A program made the position numbers and the translations under genes. 64,000 bases of DNA from Lachnospiraceae bacterium. GTDB lineage: Bacteria > Bacillota > Clostridia > Lachnospirales > Lachnospiraceae. Under the pieces are notes generated by a model. The model had not been told where the DNA came from, did not search any database, and was given only the letters and a program-made list of their open reading frames with translations. Location of the stretch: the NCBI GenBank assembly GCA_009774145.1, contig VSND01000005.1, forward strand, positions 1-64,000, in the 5' to 3' direction. Positions within the stretch are counted from its first letter, which is position 1. Each line of letters opens with the position of its first letter. Of this stretch, positions 41,220-50,044 are shown piece by piece.

Positions 41220-41327
41220 CTAAATAAACAATCTGTGGACAAATTTGAAGATTTTTTCCAGTTTCTTATTGTCCGTAATTTGTTTCAGCATCCTTACAAT
41301 GCATTCGAAGTATTCTTCATTACTCAT
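41220..41327 (-). CDS. Small protein (35 aa), convergent to repressor
   Basis: MSNEEYFECIVRMLKQITDNKKLEKIFKFVHRLFI with GGAGGCGGTACAT upstream of the ATG at 41327. Small helical proteins with this MxNEEYF...IxKIxxxxxL pattern are common beside repressors in Lachnospiraceae prophages. Convergent to the repressor gene and sharing its hairpin. Confidence 0.55.
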   Translation of the reverse strand: MSNEEYFECIVRMLKQITDNKKLEKIFKFVHRLFI

Positions 41328-41509
41328 ATGTACCGCCTCCGTTCTTCTTTGGCAGAATATTTGTTCTACTTACATAGTATCAAATCAAATAGATGATTTC
41401 AATATTTTTTCGAACATTTGTTTGTTTATCTGCCTCTTACATAATATGAACGATCGGCTGGAAATTTTTAGACAGTAAAATTGAATTTGTCCCAGAATAG
41501 GGACACTTT

Positions 41510-41704
41510 TTAAAAATCTGTATAATATAAAGACGAAAATGGTACTTTTAAACCTTTGGCAATCTTTTCCAACGTATCCATCCGTGGACTTCTCTGTCCA
41601 CTTGCGATCCGCTGCACAGTGGTCTTCGGCACACCAGTCATGATTGCAACTTGCCTCGTTGTCAGATTGTTTTTATACATGTACTCACCCAGTAATATTT
41701 TCAT
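41510..41704 (-). CDS. Small XRE-type regulator beside integrase
   Basis: 64 residues from ATG 41704 (MKILLGEYMYKNNLTTRQVAIMTGVPKTTVQRIASGQRSPRMDTLEKIAKGLKVPFSSLY), a complete XRE HTH. It lies between the repressor and integrase genes in the opposite orientation to the integrase. Candidate excisionase regulator or second repressor. A hairpin with T-run lies between it and the integrase start (about 41765-41788). Confidence 0.65.
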   Translation of the reverse strand: MKILLGEYMYKNNLTTRQVAIMTGVPKTTVQRIASGQRSPRMDTLEKIAKGLKVPFSSLYYTDF

Positions 41705-41764
41705 ACTCTTATTTTGCACAAATTACTATGGAAACCTACTGGTAATATTTTCAAAAAATAAAAA

Positions 41765-41788
41765 CGGCTCCTGCGCCAACAGGAACCG
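41765..41788. terminator. Bidirectional terminator-like hairpin before integrase
   Basis: CGGCTCCTG-CGCCAA-CAGGAACCG with one mismatch, flanked by AAAA and ATTTTAT. Could shield the integrase from upstream transcripts. Confidence 0.5.
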
Positions 41789-41915
41789 ATTTTATAGATA
41801 CTGTGCCGGATGTCTCCAGAAACAATATCCCCCAACGAGGATATTATATCATCTTTCTGGTGCATCTGGCAACAGGTGTATTTTTTGTACCCAAATTTTA
41901 AAAGGAGATGATATT

Positions 41916-43484
41916 ATGAACTTCGCAAACTACGCCCGAAAATCTGTCTATTCTGACAAATCTGATTCTGTAGACAACCAGTACCGCATGGCTCATGATT
42001 ATGCAGAGCTTCATTTTCCTGGACAAATCGATTCTTTTGTTCGATATTGTGATGAAGATTTCACCGGTTCCAACACCAATCGTCCTGATTTAAAACGAAT
42101 GTTAAAGGATATCAAAGACGGTATGATTGATGTCCTCATTGTATACCAGCTTGACCGGCTTTCACGTGATGTTCGGGATTTCGCTAACATCTATGATATT
42201 CTTGAAGAGCATCATGTTAACTTCGTGTCGGTCAAAGAAAATATAGATACTACCACCCCGATCGGCAAGGCCATGATGTATGTTACTGTTGTATTTGCAC
42301 AAATGGAGCGTGAAACTATCGCCGCCAGAGTAACTGATAATATGATAGGGCTTGCAAAAAAGGGGTATTGGGCAGGTGGACAAGCACCATGTGGATACGT
42401 CCGTAAAAATATTACAGTGGCCGGACGACAACATGTCACTATAGAGCCAGACCCGGACGGAGTGGAGTATGTCAAAGATATTTTCGATACTTTTTTAGAT
42501 AATAATTTTTCACTGCAGTCCATGGAGACATATTATCGAAAAAAAGGAATCCGCACATTGAGAGGAGCCTTTTTTTCAACCACCCAGCTCCACAAGATTC
42601 TTACTATGCCGTATTGTGTAGAGGCTACTACTGCGGTGTATGATTATTACACGTCCAAAGGCTGTTCCATAGATCCGGAATCTCCCCGGGAAAAGTGGGA
42701 TGGCACTCACGGAGTCATGATCTATGGCCGATCTACTGAAAAAAACAAAAAGCACCAGCTTCAATCTCCCGACAAATGGCTTGTATGTCTCGGTTATCAC
42801 AAACCATTTCTCCCGGCAGATAAATGGCTTCGTGTACAACAACGATTTTCTCAGAACAAGTTTGACAGGGCAATGAAATATGACATTCCTCTTTTAAAAG
42901 GTGTCCTTCGATGTTCCTGTGGAGCTATTATGTCCGTTTCCCGTAAGAAGAAAATAGATGGTAGTGTTTCTTCTTGGTATTATTGCCTTAAACGAATGCG
43001 CCGAGGTTCCGAAGCATGTAATCGAGCTCAAATCAAAATTGAAATTTTAGATGAAAAAGTTATAAATATCTTCCAGGAAATAGAGCATGATCCAGAAACT
43101 ATTTTGCAATACGCATCCACAGCCGTCAGACCAATGGCCGATCCACATTCCATTGACAGAAGCATTTCGTCCTGTGAATCCAAAATCCAGCGCTTAGCAG
43201 CTTCTCTTGCTCTTAACGAAAATTCTACCGCTTCAAAGTATATTGTGAAAGAAATAGAACAACTGGATCAGGAACTGCAAAAGCTCCGTGCCAAGCAAAT
43301 CGAACTGTCTATTCAAAACCGCCAGAATCAGGCAGGTATCAAAAGTTGTCAGGAACGAGCTGTTGAAATAGGTAATCTTATCCGAAATTTCGAGACGTTT
43401 ACTGCTGCAGAACGGAATGAAATCGCACGCAATGTAATATCAAAGTGTACCTGGGACGGAGAAACGCTTTTTGTTGCTTTCTGA
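41916..43484 (+). CDS. Large serine recombinase (prophage integrase)
   Basis: 522 residues from ATG 41916 (AAAGGAGATGATATT). Resolvase domain at the N-terminus with the catalytic serine in NYARKSVYSDKSDSVDNQ (Ser10), followed by DVLIVYQLDRLSRDVRDF and GKAMMYVTVVFAQMERE. A recombinase domain follows, then a zinc ribbon (LRCSCGAIMSVSRKK ... YYCLKR ... EACN) near residues 330-365, then a coiled coil. Ends 23 bases from the attR core. Enzymes of this class integrate irreversibly unless a directionality factor is made. Confidence 0.93.
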   Translation: MNFANYARKSVYSDKSDSVDNQYRMAHDYAELHFPGQIDSFVRYCDEDFTGSNTNRPDLKRMLKDIKDGMIDVLIVYQLDRLSRDVRDFANIYDILEEHHVNFVSVKENIDTTTPIGKAMMYVTVVFAQMERETIAARVTDNMIGLAKKGYWAGGQAPCGYVRKNITVAGRQHVTIEPDPDGVEYVKDIFDTFLDNNFSLQSMETYYRKKGIRTLRGAFFSTTQLHKILTMPYCVEATTAVYDYYTSKGCSIDPESPREKWDGTHGVMIYGRSTEKNKKHQLQSPDKWLVCLGYHKPFLPADKWLRVQQRFSQNKFDRAMKYDIPLLKGVLRCSCGAIMSVSRKKKIDGSVSSWYYCLKRMRRGSEACNRAQIKIEILDEKVINIFQEIEHDPETILQYASTAVRPMADPHSIDRSISSCESKIQRLAASLALNENSTASKYIVKEIEQLDQELQKLRAKQIELSIQNRQNQAGIKSCQERAVEIGNLIRNFETFTAAERNEIARNVISKCTWDGETLFVAF

Positions 43485-44325
43485 TTCTCTTTAATATCAT
43501 GCGCCCAGTCGGACGCATGCGAAGCGATGCACGGATCAGATCCCGGATCGTGATCTCCTGACAGTCCTCTGCTCCAGACGCGCGGGTCTCCAGACGGACC
43601 AGATTCTCCACATTCTGAATCTGCAGTTCTGCGGTGTCTTCGATCACGATTACCCGTTCATCTTCCGGAATATATTCGGAGAGTGCATTCAGGAAAGTCG
43701 TTTTTCCGGACCCGGTCCCGCCCGCAATCAGAATGGAATATCCAGACCGGACGGCATCCTTTAAGAACAGCGCTTCCTCCTCGGAAAGGCTCTCCAGTTC
43801 CAGAAGCCTTTCCATGGTGACAGGGCTTTCCGGAAATCGTCGTATTGTGATGATCGGCCCGTTCACCGCTACCGGAGGAAGAACCACATGCAACCGGTCG
43901 CCATTCTCCAGTCTTGCGTCCACAATGGGCCGGGATTCATTGACGACCCGGTTGCAGGCGCCTGTCATCTGCTGGATGATATCCAGAATCCGTTCCCTGG
44001 AATAAAAATTCTTCTCCCAGCGCATCAGTTTCCCGCTCTTTTCAAGGAAAATGCCGTTCATGCCGTTGACCATGATCTCCGTCACCTCCGGTTCATCCAG
44101 AAGTTCCTGAAGCACATCCATCTTCCGAAGGGCGTGAAACAGTTCTTTTTTCAGCTGACATTTTTCATTCAGAGAAAGATGCTGCTCCTTCCCGCAGGAA
44201 AGCACGACGTCATCGATCAGTTCCTGCATCTCTTCATCAGGCACTTCTCTGCTCAGGTCTACCCGTTCGAGAATCCGGTTTTTCATTTCCAGAAATCTCT
44301 CTGATGTCTCTGGTACCTGTACCAT
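43399..44325 (-). pseudogene. tadA: TadA/CpaF ATPase, N-terminal half (split by prophage A)
   Basis: Host-coded part is 43508-44325; the frame then runs into phage sequence and stops at 43399. It contains the helical N-domain, LLDEPEVTEIMVNGMNGIFLEKSG, the Walker A AGGTGSGKTTFLNAL and the Asp box IVIEDTAELQIQNVENLV. The Walker B and His box are in the other half at 4248-4701. Powering of pilus assembly is therefore lost in the lysogen unless the prophage excises. Directly follows tadZ. Confidence 0.92.
43508..43519. other. attR core of prophage A
   Basis: GTCGGACGCATG, identical to attL. Left flank (phage) is ATCATGCGCCCA. Rejoining phage flanks gives an attP with ATCATGCG and CGCATGAT as an inverted repeat around the core. 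Confidence 0.9.
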
Positions 44326-44333
44326 GATGCCTC

Positions 44334-45329
44334 CTATTCCCTCAGCAGTCCCCGAACAAAAGTTCCCAGCTCCTGCTGAGGCAGCATAAAGAAATCTTCT
44401 TCACTGCATGGCCCCATACCGCATTCCGGCAGCTCCAGCTTCTGAAGTCTTTCCAGTATATCCATTCCGTCTGACACCTGAAGATGCTTCTCCCACTGTC
44501 CAATCCTGCCCTGTGAGAGCAGATCCGGACCGGTCGGTACATAGATACCGCTGCACTGCCGGAGCAGATCCGTCTCATGGCCTGTGATATTGCCAAAATC
44601 CAGTATGATAACGTCATAAGTGCTCTGTGTACGTATCAGATGCAGCAGGCGCTGCCATTCTTCGGCAGTAATCTGCTGAAAATCCGTATAGGATTCACAG
44701 GGCGGAATATAGTCCATCCGGTCCAGCTTCTTGATCATGCTGTTCAGCCGATACAGAAACGAAGCCTTATTTTGTCTGAGATAGTAAATCAGATCTGTCA
44801 GGTTCCAGTGACTTCCATCCAGAATCTCAGATAATCCGGAGCATTCTTCCAGATTCAGATATAAAACATTCCGATCTTCTGCAATCACCTGCCCCAAGGT
44901 AAGGGCAAATTTGTTTTTCCTGATCCCTTCTGACGGAGAATAGACTCCAATTACCCTGTTGTCCCTTTGTACCTGTGTATAATACGCATCCTCATCCTGA
45001 TCTGAATAATAGTACATGATCTCCCGAAGAATATTTTCCACAGACTGATACTTGTACACAGCCGGGAACCTGTTCAGTTCTTTTGGCAGGCTTCCCTCGG
45101 ATAAAAAGATCACACATTCATTCCGGATGAAATCTTTCAGTTTTTCATACCATTTTGCTGATATCAGCAGTATCTCAATCTCTTCCGCAGAAAGCGCTTT
45201 CACAAGCTGGTCCTGTTCGGTACACATCCTGACCTGAAACAGATGGCTTTTTTTCAGATTCACGTATTCTCTGAAAGCCTCCACATAGGAAGCTTCCGGA
45301 TCCGCGATCCATAATCTTGTGTTTTTCAC
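44334..45329 (-). CDS. tadZ: TadZ/CpaE-like pilus localisation ATPase
   Basis: 331 residues from the GTG at 45329, chosen for CAGGAGGTAAAA upstream; longer in-frame starts to 45401 exist. An atypical receiver-like N-domain (LWIADPEASYVEAFREYVNL) precedes a ParA/MinD-like domain with the deviant Walker A GVYSPSEGIRKNKFALTLGQVIAE and YDVIILDFGNITGHETDLLRQCSGIYVP. The family positions Tad pilus assembly. First gene of the operon, nine bases before tadA. Confidence 0.78.
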   Translation of the reverse strand: MKNTRLWIADPEASYVEAFREYVNLKKSHLFQVRMCTEQDQLVKALSAEEIEILLISAKWYEKLKDFIRNECVIFLSEGSLPKELNRFPAVYKYQSVENILREIMYYYSDQDEDAYYTQVQRDNRVIGVYSPSEGIRKNKFALTLGQVIAEDRNVLYLNLEECSGLSEILDGSHWNLTDLIYYLRQNKASFLYRLNSMIKKLDRMDYIPPCESYTDFQQITAEEWQRLLHLIRTQSTYDVIILDFGNITGHETDLLRQCSGIYVPTGPDLLSQGRIGQWEKHLQVSDGMDILERLQKLELPECGMGPCSEEDFFMLPQQELGTFVRGLLRE

Positions 45330-45429
45330 TTTTACCTCCTGCAACACAAGCCCCGGTTTCTTCATGCTGCAATTCTTAATGGAATCTGACTCAGAAAACA
45401 TTTGAGTCCATGGCGAATGCCACCTTGTA

Positions 45430-45481
45430 GATAAACGTTTATCACATTTTTTATTATAAAGAATCCTGTTTCCACTGTAAA
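45430..45481 (-). promoter_or_regulatory. Tad operon promoter with palindrome at +1 region
   Basis: Complement: TTTACA (45476-45481), 17 bases, TATAAT (45453-45458), then the 14-bp perfect palindrome GATAAACGTTTATC (45430-45443) in the predicted start region. The palindrome could be an operator for pilus regulation. Confidence 0.7.
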
Positions 45482-45518
45482 GGCAGTTTACAGTTTGTTC
45501 ACAAATTTTGTCGAATAC

Positions 45519-45791
45519 TCACAAAAACCGAAACGCTGCAATCGCATAAAGCAGGGTAACCCCGCTGAATCCAAGTGTTCCGGATGTCAGAAGACTGCAC
45601 AGGTTAATTCCTACCGAACATGGAATCTCCCACGACGCCAGCAGAAGGTTGACCCCGTAAATCGAGATCGCACCCATCACCGCCCGCAGGCAGAAATTCA
45701 GGAAAAGTTCCGCTTTCCGTTTTACCAGTACCATAAAAAGCACCAGAAGACATGCACCTGCAATCACTGCGACTCCCATCTCTTTCTCCAC
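45519..45791 (-). CDS. bofA: BofA-like membrane protein
   Basis: 90 residues from the GTG at 45791 (GGGGGAGG just upstream). Two hydrophobic helices (GVAVIAGACLLVLFMVLVK; FLNFCLRAVMGAISIYGVNLLL) and a C-terminal G-rich part with NLCSLLTSGTLGFSGVTLLYAIAA, the pattern of the pro-sigmaK processing inhibitor BofA family. In spore formers it holds the SpoIVFB protease in check. Divergent from the DUF2508 gene, a frequent pairing in Clostridia. Confidence 0.78.
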   Translation of the reverse strand: MEKEMGVAVIAGACLLVLFMVLVKRKAELFLNFCLRAVMGAISIYGVNLLLASWEIPCSVGINLCSLLTSGTLGFSGVTLLYAIAAFRFL

Positions 45792-45913
45792 TTCAGCCTC
45801 CCCCTCTCTGGTTTCACTATATGAAAAACACTGAAAAATATTCCCGTTTCCGTATAAATTTTCCAATTGGCGACTATACTGATAGTAACCAGTTTCCAAT
45901 AACAGGAAGGAAA

Positions 45914-46138
45914 ATGCAGATGAAACGCACAGAACCCAATATGAGTGCTGATCCCAGAAAACAGCAGCTTCTGGAGGACCTTCAAAAAGCGAAGCGTGCC
46001 ATGGACTGCGCCTACTCCAACTTTGAAAACGTCATCGACCCGGATCTGATCGACTGTTCGATCTATGAACTGAAAGCGGTACAGATGCGTTATCAGTTTC
46101 TGCTGAAGCAGGCAGAGCTTCTGGACCTGACCATATGA
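45914..46138 (+). CDS. DUF2508 (YaaL-like) small protein
   Basis: 74 residues from ATG 45914 with AGGAAGGAAA upstream. MQMKRTEPNMSADPRKQQLLEDLQKAKRAMDCAYSNFENVIDPDLIDCSIYELKAVQMRYQFLLKQAELL is the family signature (xxLLxDLxxAKxxxDxAxxxFExVxDPDLIDxxIYELxAxQxRYxxLL). Usually adjacent to bofA or recR in Firmicutes. Function unknown; it ends two bases from the convergent ktrA gene. Confidence 0.88.
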   Translation: MQMKRTEPNMSADPRKQQLLEDLQKAKRAMDCAYSNFENVIDPDLIDCSIYELKAVQMRYQFLLKQAELLDLTI

Positions 46139-46140
46139 TC

Positions 46141-46788
46141 TTAGAGTTTTCGGATAAAACGGGCCAGGTCCGCATCACTGCCCATGACCATCATATGGTC
46201 TTCCCCTTTGAAGCAGTAGTCCGCATCGGGCATGAACACGGAACCATCCGCTTCCCGGATGCCGAGAATACTGATATTATAATTGACCCGGACATTCAGT
46301 TCTTTAATGCTTTTCCCCACCCACTCTTTGAAAGGGAGAACCTCATAGATCCCGTAATCTCCCAGATCTACAAAATCAAAAACATGGTTCGCACTGGATT
46401 TTTTCGCAACCTTCTCGGCAATGTCGCGCTCCGGATAGACGACCTCATCCGCCCCGTTCCGCAGAAGAAATTTTGCCTGTACATCCGTACTGGCGCGGCT
46501 GATGACCCATTTTGCCCCCAGCTCCTTTAAAAGGCTGGTGATCTCCAGGCTGTTCTGAAAATTTGTACCGATACATACGATACACCTGTCAAAATTCCGA
46601 ACGCCCAGCTCCTTAAGCACCTCCGGTTTCGCACAGTCCCCGATCTGCGCGCCGGTCACCAGATGGAGGCAGGGCGCCAGACGCTCCTCCACCACATCCA
46701 CTGCCAGTATCTCATTTCCCAGTTTGGACAGTTCCCTGCACAGATACTGCCCAAATCTTCCCATTCCAATAATCAAAAAAGATTTCAT
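46141..46788 (-). CDS. ktrA: KtrA/TrkA-type potassium uptake regulatory subunit
   Basis: 215 residues. N-terminal RCK/TrkA-N Rossmann domain (FLIIGMGRFGQYLCRELSKLGNEILAVDVVEE) with GxGxxG nucleotide site, then a TrkA-C domain (LNVRVNYNISILGIREADGSVFMPDADYCF). Binds ATP/ADP and possibly cyclic-di-AMP to gate the KtrB channel encoded next on the same strand, 17 bases away. Confidence 0.92.
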   Translation of the reverse strand: MKSFLIIGMGRFGQYLCRELSKLGNEILAVDVVEERLAPCLHLVTGAQIGDCAKPEVLKELGVRNFDRCIVCIGTNFQNSLEITSLLKELGAKWVISRASTDVQAKFLLRNGADEVVYPERDIAEKVAKKSSANHVFDFVDLGDYGIYEVLPFKEWVGKSIKELNVRVNYNISILGIREADGSVFMPDADYCFKGEDHMMVMGSDADLARFIRKL

Positions 46789-46805
46789 AAAGCATTTCTC
46801 CCAAC

Positions 46806-48149
46806 TCAGCCAATATTGATGCGTTCCATGGGCTGGCGAAGCCCGGACCTCTGTTTTTTATCTGTAAATGCAAGGGCAAAGGACAGACTTCCGATCCTTC
46901 CGCAGTACATCAGGAGAATCAGGATGATTCTCGAACATGTCCCGGCCTGCCTTGTAATCCCCGTGCTCATCCCCACGGTATCTACCGCTGAAAATGTCTC
47001 CAGCAGCACATCCGTCAGCGGAAGGCCGTCCAGCGCACAGATGAGAAAGGATGCCGTTACTGCCAGTGTAAGCGTCAGCGTAAACACGATCGCCGCCTTT
47101 TCGATCATGCCGTTCTCCAGCCTTCTTCCATAGATGTTGACGCCGTCCCGGTGCTGGATCATGGACACCACATAGAACAGAAGCACCATGATCGTCGTGG
47201 TCTTCACACCGCCCGCTGTGGAACCCGGATTTCCTCCAATCAGCATCAGCACCAGCGTGAGCAGCTTTCCCGCGTCACCCATTGCCGCCACATCTGTCGT
47301 GTTAAAGCCTGCCGTTCTGGGAGTCACCGCTGCAAAAAGCGCTCCTAAAAACTGTCCGGAACCGCTCATGCCTGCCAGCACGCCGTTTCGCTCCAGGAGC
47401 CAGAACAGTCCCGTCGGCACGATCACCAGAACCAGAAGAGCGGTTAAAACCATCTTGGTGTGAAGCGTATATCTCTTCACATGGCAGCGGTTTTTATGCA
47501 GATCCCGCCACACGGAAAACCCAAGGCCTCCCACCAGGATCAATGCCGTAATGGTCAGATTGATCAGCCAGTCATCTGCATAACGGACCAGAGAACCATA
47601 TTCTCCAAAGCGTCCCATCAGGTCAAAGCCGGCGTTACAGAAAGCGGAGACAGAATGGAAAATCCCATAATAGATCCCCTCCACGATCCCGAATTCCGGT
47701 ATAAAACGCAGGGACAGAAGGCATGCTCCGATTCCTTCCGCCAGAAAAGTCCCTTTTATGATCAGCTTTGCCAGGCGCACCACGCCGCCAAGCTCCAGTA
47801 TATTCACGCTGTCCCTCAACAGGCCCCGGTCCGCAAGACCGATCTTTTTTCCCATCATCAGAAGAATCGTCACGCCAATCGTCACAAACCCCAGGCCCCC
47901 TGTCTGTATCATGAGCAGGATCACCAGCTGTCCGAACAGGCTCCAGTGCTGATAGGTGTCCACCACCACAAGGCCGGTCACGCAGGTGGCGCTGGCGGCT
48001 GTAAACAGTGCGGACAGAAAATCCGTCCCCTCCCGGGCCCGGCTGGCTGCTGGAAGCATTAAAAGCCCCGTACCGCACAATATGATAATGAGAAAACCGA
48101 CTGCAATCCACTGGACAGGCGTCAGGCTTCTTCGTATTTTTGTAAACAT
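46806..48149 (-). CDS. ktrB: KtrB/TrkH-type potassium transporter membrane subunit
   Basis: 447 residues from ATG 48149 (MFTKIRRSLTPVQWIAVGFLIIILCGTGLLMLP); an upstream in-frame start at 48209 is less likely. Around ten membrane segments and the TrkH selectivity-type loops (SATCVTGLVVVDTYQHW; SVSAFCNAGFDLMG; AVTPRTAGFNTTD; FSAVDTVGMSTGITRQA). Moves K+ with Na+ or H+ dependence under KtrA control. Confidence 0.92.
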   Translation of the reverse strand: MFTKIRRSLTPVQWIAVGFLIIILCGTGLLMLPAASRAREGTDFLSALFTAASATCVTGLVVVDTYQHWSLFGQLVILLMIQTGGLGFVTIGVTILLMMGKKIGLADRGLLRDSVNILELGGVVRLAKLIIKGTFLAEGIGACLLSLRFIPEFGIVEGIYYGIFHSVSAFCNAGFDLMGRFGEYGSLVRYADDWLINLTITALILVGGLGFSVWRDLHKNRCHVKRYTLHTKMVLTALLVLVIVPTGLFWLLERNGVLAGMSGSGQFLGALFAAVTPRTAGFNTTDVAAMGDAGKLLTLVLMLIGGNPGSTAGGVKTTTIMVLLFYVVSMIQHRDGVNIYGRRLENGMIEKAAIVFTLTLTLAVTASFLICALDGLPLTDVLLETFSAVDTVGMSTGITRQAGTCSRIILILLMYCGRIGSLSFALAFTDKKQRSGLRQPMERINIG

Positions 48150-48225
48150 ATAGATCCCCGCTTTCAAAAAACACGGATGTTTCCGGCTGTTCTTTATATT
48201 CAGAAACACGAAACCCCGAAATTGA

Positions 48226-48570
48226 TTATGCCAACTGCATTGACTGGTTTTCTAATTCCTTAACGGTATCAAGAGATAACTCCGTAGCTTCCGCTATTTC
48301 CTCTAAAGACATTTTGCCTGATTTAATTAAATGAACCGCCGTCTTTTTTGCTTTATTCTGTACTGCTTCATTCCTCATGTTTTCCATAATTTTACACATA
48401 ACAGCAACTCCTTTCTCATCCTGCTTAAAGTATCGCGCTTTTTCAGCAAGTGCTTCATAATTCATATCATCGGGATCCGTGCATGAAAAACCGCGCATCA
48501 GCTTTCCGATTTCATCATTTCCCCCGTATTTGCCATTCACATACAGGATATGCCAACCGTTACCAGACAA
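48226..48570 (-). pseudogene. Rpn-family nuclease/transposase-like, C-terminal fragment
   Basis: About 114 residues: SGNGWHILYVNGKYGG ... MRGFSCTDPDDMNYEALAEKARYFKQDEKGVAVMCKIMENMRNEA, the C-terminal part of the Rpn (PD-(D/E)XK, recombination-promoting nuclease) family. The catalytic N-terminal domain is absent and an in-frame stop lies upstream. Close to the left end of element B, whose insertion or decay may have removed the rest. Confidence 0.75.
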
Positions 48571-48665
48571 TACTTTGATGTATCGGTTCTGCTGTATTCA
48601 AAAATATCACCTTCTTTCGCCACTTTTATTATACATCGGACAATACCTTTTGAAAACTGAATTTT

Positions 48666-48682
48666 TCTTGAAATCCGCTCAC
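48666..48682. repeat. 17-bp direct repeat, left end of element B
   Basis: TCTTGAAATCCGCTCAC, identical to 61490-61506. Candidate attachment or target-site duplication. Neither flank is in a recognisable intact gene. The surrounding 330-base gap (48571-48903) contains nothing else I can identify. Confidence 0.75.
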
Positions 48683-48903
48683 TAAAAATTTCAACCTTTT
48701 TTTGAACAATTTTTCACTTTCGGCATATTTACTAATTGTGTGGTGGGAATCTTGTAGAATTTAACTATACAGAATGAAATACAGCAGATGTGCTACCCTT
48801 ACTATACCAGAGTATGCCCGCCTTGTAAACTGTCTTTTGCTGGAATAGGCGCAATTTTAAGGCTGCCACTGCTGCCAGCCTCTCGAAATCGCCATATCTG
48901 ATA

Positions 48904-49965
48904 TTAAGCCAGCTTTTCCAGCTCCTCTGTAAAAAGCTCCCCAGCAGAGCGGTAGCCATGTATTCTACGTGGGTAGCCATTTATCCAGCTCGCTATTTCT
49001 TCTATTTCCTCGTCGGTCTTATCGTCAAAGTTCGTCCCCTTTGGTACTTTGCGCCGCACCATTTTATTTGTTACCTCATTCGTGCCACGCTCCCAGCTGC
49101 TATACGGGTGGCAGTAATATAAATGTGTCCTCTTTTCTCCCTCTTCCAGTATGGAACGCTCTAAACCGTTCACGTCGGCAAACTCGCTACCATTGTCTAC
49201 CGTGATTGTCTTAAATATCTGTCTAAACATATCCGCACCATATCTGCGCTCTAATCTATCCAGCGCCGCTACTACCGCCTCGTCTGTATGATCTGGCAAC
49301 TTAAATATAATCTCGTCCCGTGTCTTTCTTTCCGTCAGAACCAGTAGCACGTTTTTAGATACTCCCCTCTTGCCTATGACGCTATCCATTTCCCAATGTC
49401 CGAACTCTTCCCGCCGGTCTATCTCTTCTGGTCGCTTTTCTATACTGTCGCCTGCTGCTGCCCGTGCCTGCTGCTTGCGCACTTTCTTATAGCCTCGCTT
49501 TTTATTCTTCTTTACTGGCAAATCCTTATTAGTCAGCTTAAGAAAAACGCCCTTATCTATGTAGCTGTAAAGGGTAGCCACGCAAACAGTAGTATTAAAT
49601 TCCCCCTCTCTGCCCTGCGCCTTAAGCTCCCCCAGCACTGCTGCTGGGCTGTAATCCTCATTTACTATTTTGTCCTCTATGTAATTTGCATATGCAATAT
49701 CGTTGCCTATTTTAAGCTGTGTGCCTCTTACCTTTAAATTTTCCTCTGCCTTTTCCTGTGCTATGTCTGGGCTGTATCTTATTTCTGTTGTCCAGTCACT
49801 ATTACGGTGTTCATACTTTCCCCTTTTCAGCTCATTATATATAGTGCTACGGTGTACTCCCAAATGCGCCGCTATTTTGGTCTTGCTTAAGCCCTCTTTA
49901 AGCAGCGCCTCTATTTTTATCCTATCTGCCCTTGTCAGCTGGTGGCTGCCTTTTTTATTCGCCAT
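48904..49965 (-). CDS. IS30-family DDE transposase
   Basis: 353 residues from ATG 49965 (AGAGAGGTAAGGAAA upstream). N-terminal HTH_38-type domain (SHQLTRADRIKIEALLKEGLSKTKIAAHLGVHRSTIYNELKRG) followed by YSPDIAQEKAEEN, and a catalytic domain with the DDE residues in EFGHWEMDSVIGKRG, ITVDNGSEFADV and WERGTNEVTN. Intact. No terminal inverted repeats of an ordinary IS were found around it. It shares composition and style with element B, so it may be that element's own transposase. Confidence 0.85.
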   Translation of the reverse strand: MANKKGSHQLTRADRIKIEALLKEGLSKTKIAAHLGVHRSTIYNELKRGKYEHRNSDWTTEIRYSPDIAQEKAEENLKVRGTQLKIGNDIAYANYIEDKIVNEDYSPAAVLGELKAQGREGEFNTTVCVATLYSYIDKGVFLKLTNKDLPVKKNKKRGYKKVRKQQARAAAGDSIEKRPEEIDRREEFGHWEMDSVIGKRGVSKNVLLVLTERKTRDEIIFKLPDHTDEAVVAALDRLERRYGADMFRQIFKTITVDNGSEFADVNGLERSILEEGEKRTHLYYCHPYSSWERGTNEVTNKMVRRKVPKGTNFDDKTDEEIEEIASWINGYPRRIHGYRSAGELFTEELEKLA

Positions 49966-49998
49966 TTTCCTTACCTCTCTTTTGTCCCATATACGACG

Positions 49999-50040
49999 AA
50001 AAGCCGCAAACTCTTTTATAAGTCTGCGGCTCATTATTTA
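49999..50040 (-). terminator. Terminator after the HIRAN-protein gene
   Basis: On the minus strand GCCGCAGACTT-ATAAAAG-AGTTTGCGGC then TTTTCG. It separates the HIRAN gene from the transposase gene, so the latter needs its own promoter or read-through. Confidence 0.75.
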
Positions 50041-50044
50041 CGCC

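Larger units (their letters stand above)
4690..43519. mobile_element. Prophage A, complete temperate siphophage in tadA
   Basis: 38.8-kb element bounded by GTCGGACGCATG at 4690-4701 and 43508-43519. It contains terminase, portal, ClpP-type head protease, HK97-type capsid, connectors, tail tube, gpG/gpGT, tape measure, tail tip, fibre, holin and lysin. It also has a CI-like switch, a replication initiator, TubRZ partition, an adenine methyltransferase, a type IV-B-like CRISPR effector operon and a large serine recombinase. No obvious frameshift breaks the structural genes, so it may be inducible. Gene order resembles HK97-like siphophages of Clostridia. Confidence 0.95.

Noticed and set aside
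48765..48980. Small frame downstream of the IS30 transposase
   Set aside because: Overlaps the transposase end in another frame and has no family features; noise.
48904..50040. Ordinary IS30 insertion
   Set aside because: No terminal inverted repeats were found by eye on both sides; retained only as an alternative.
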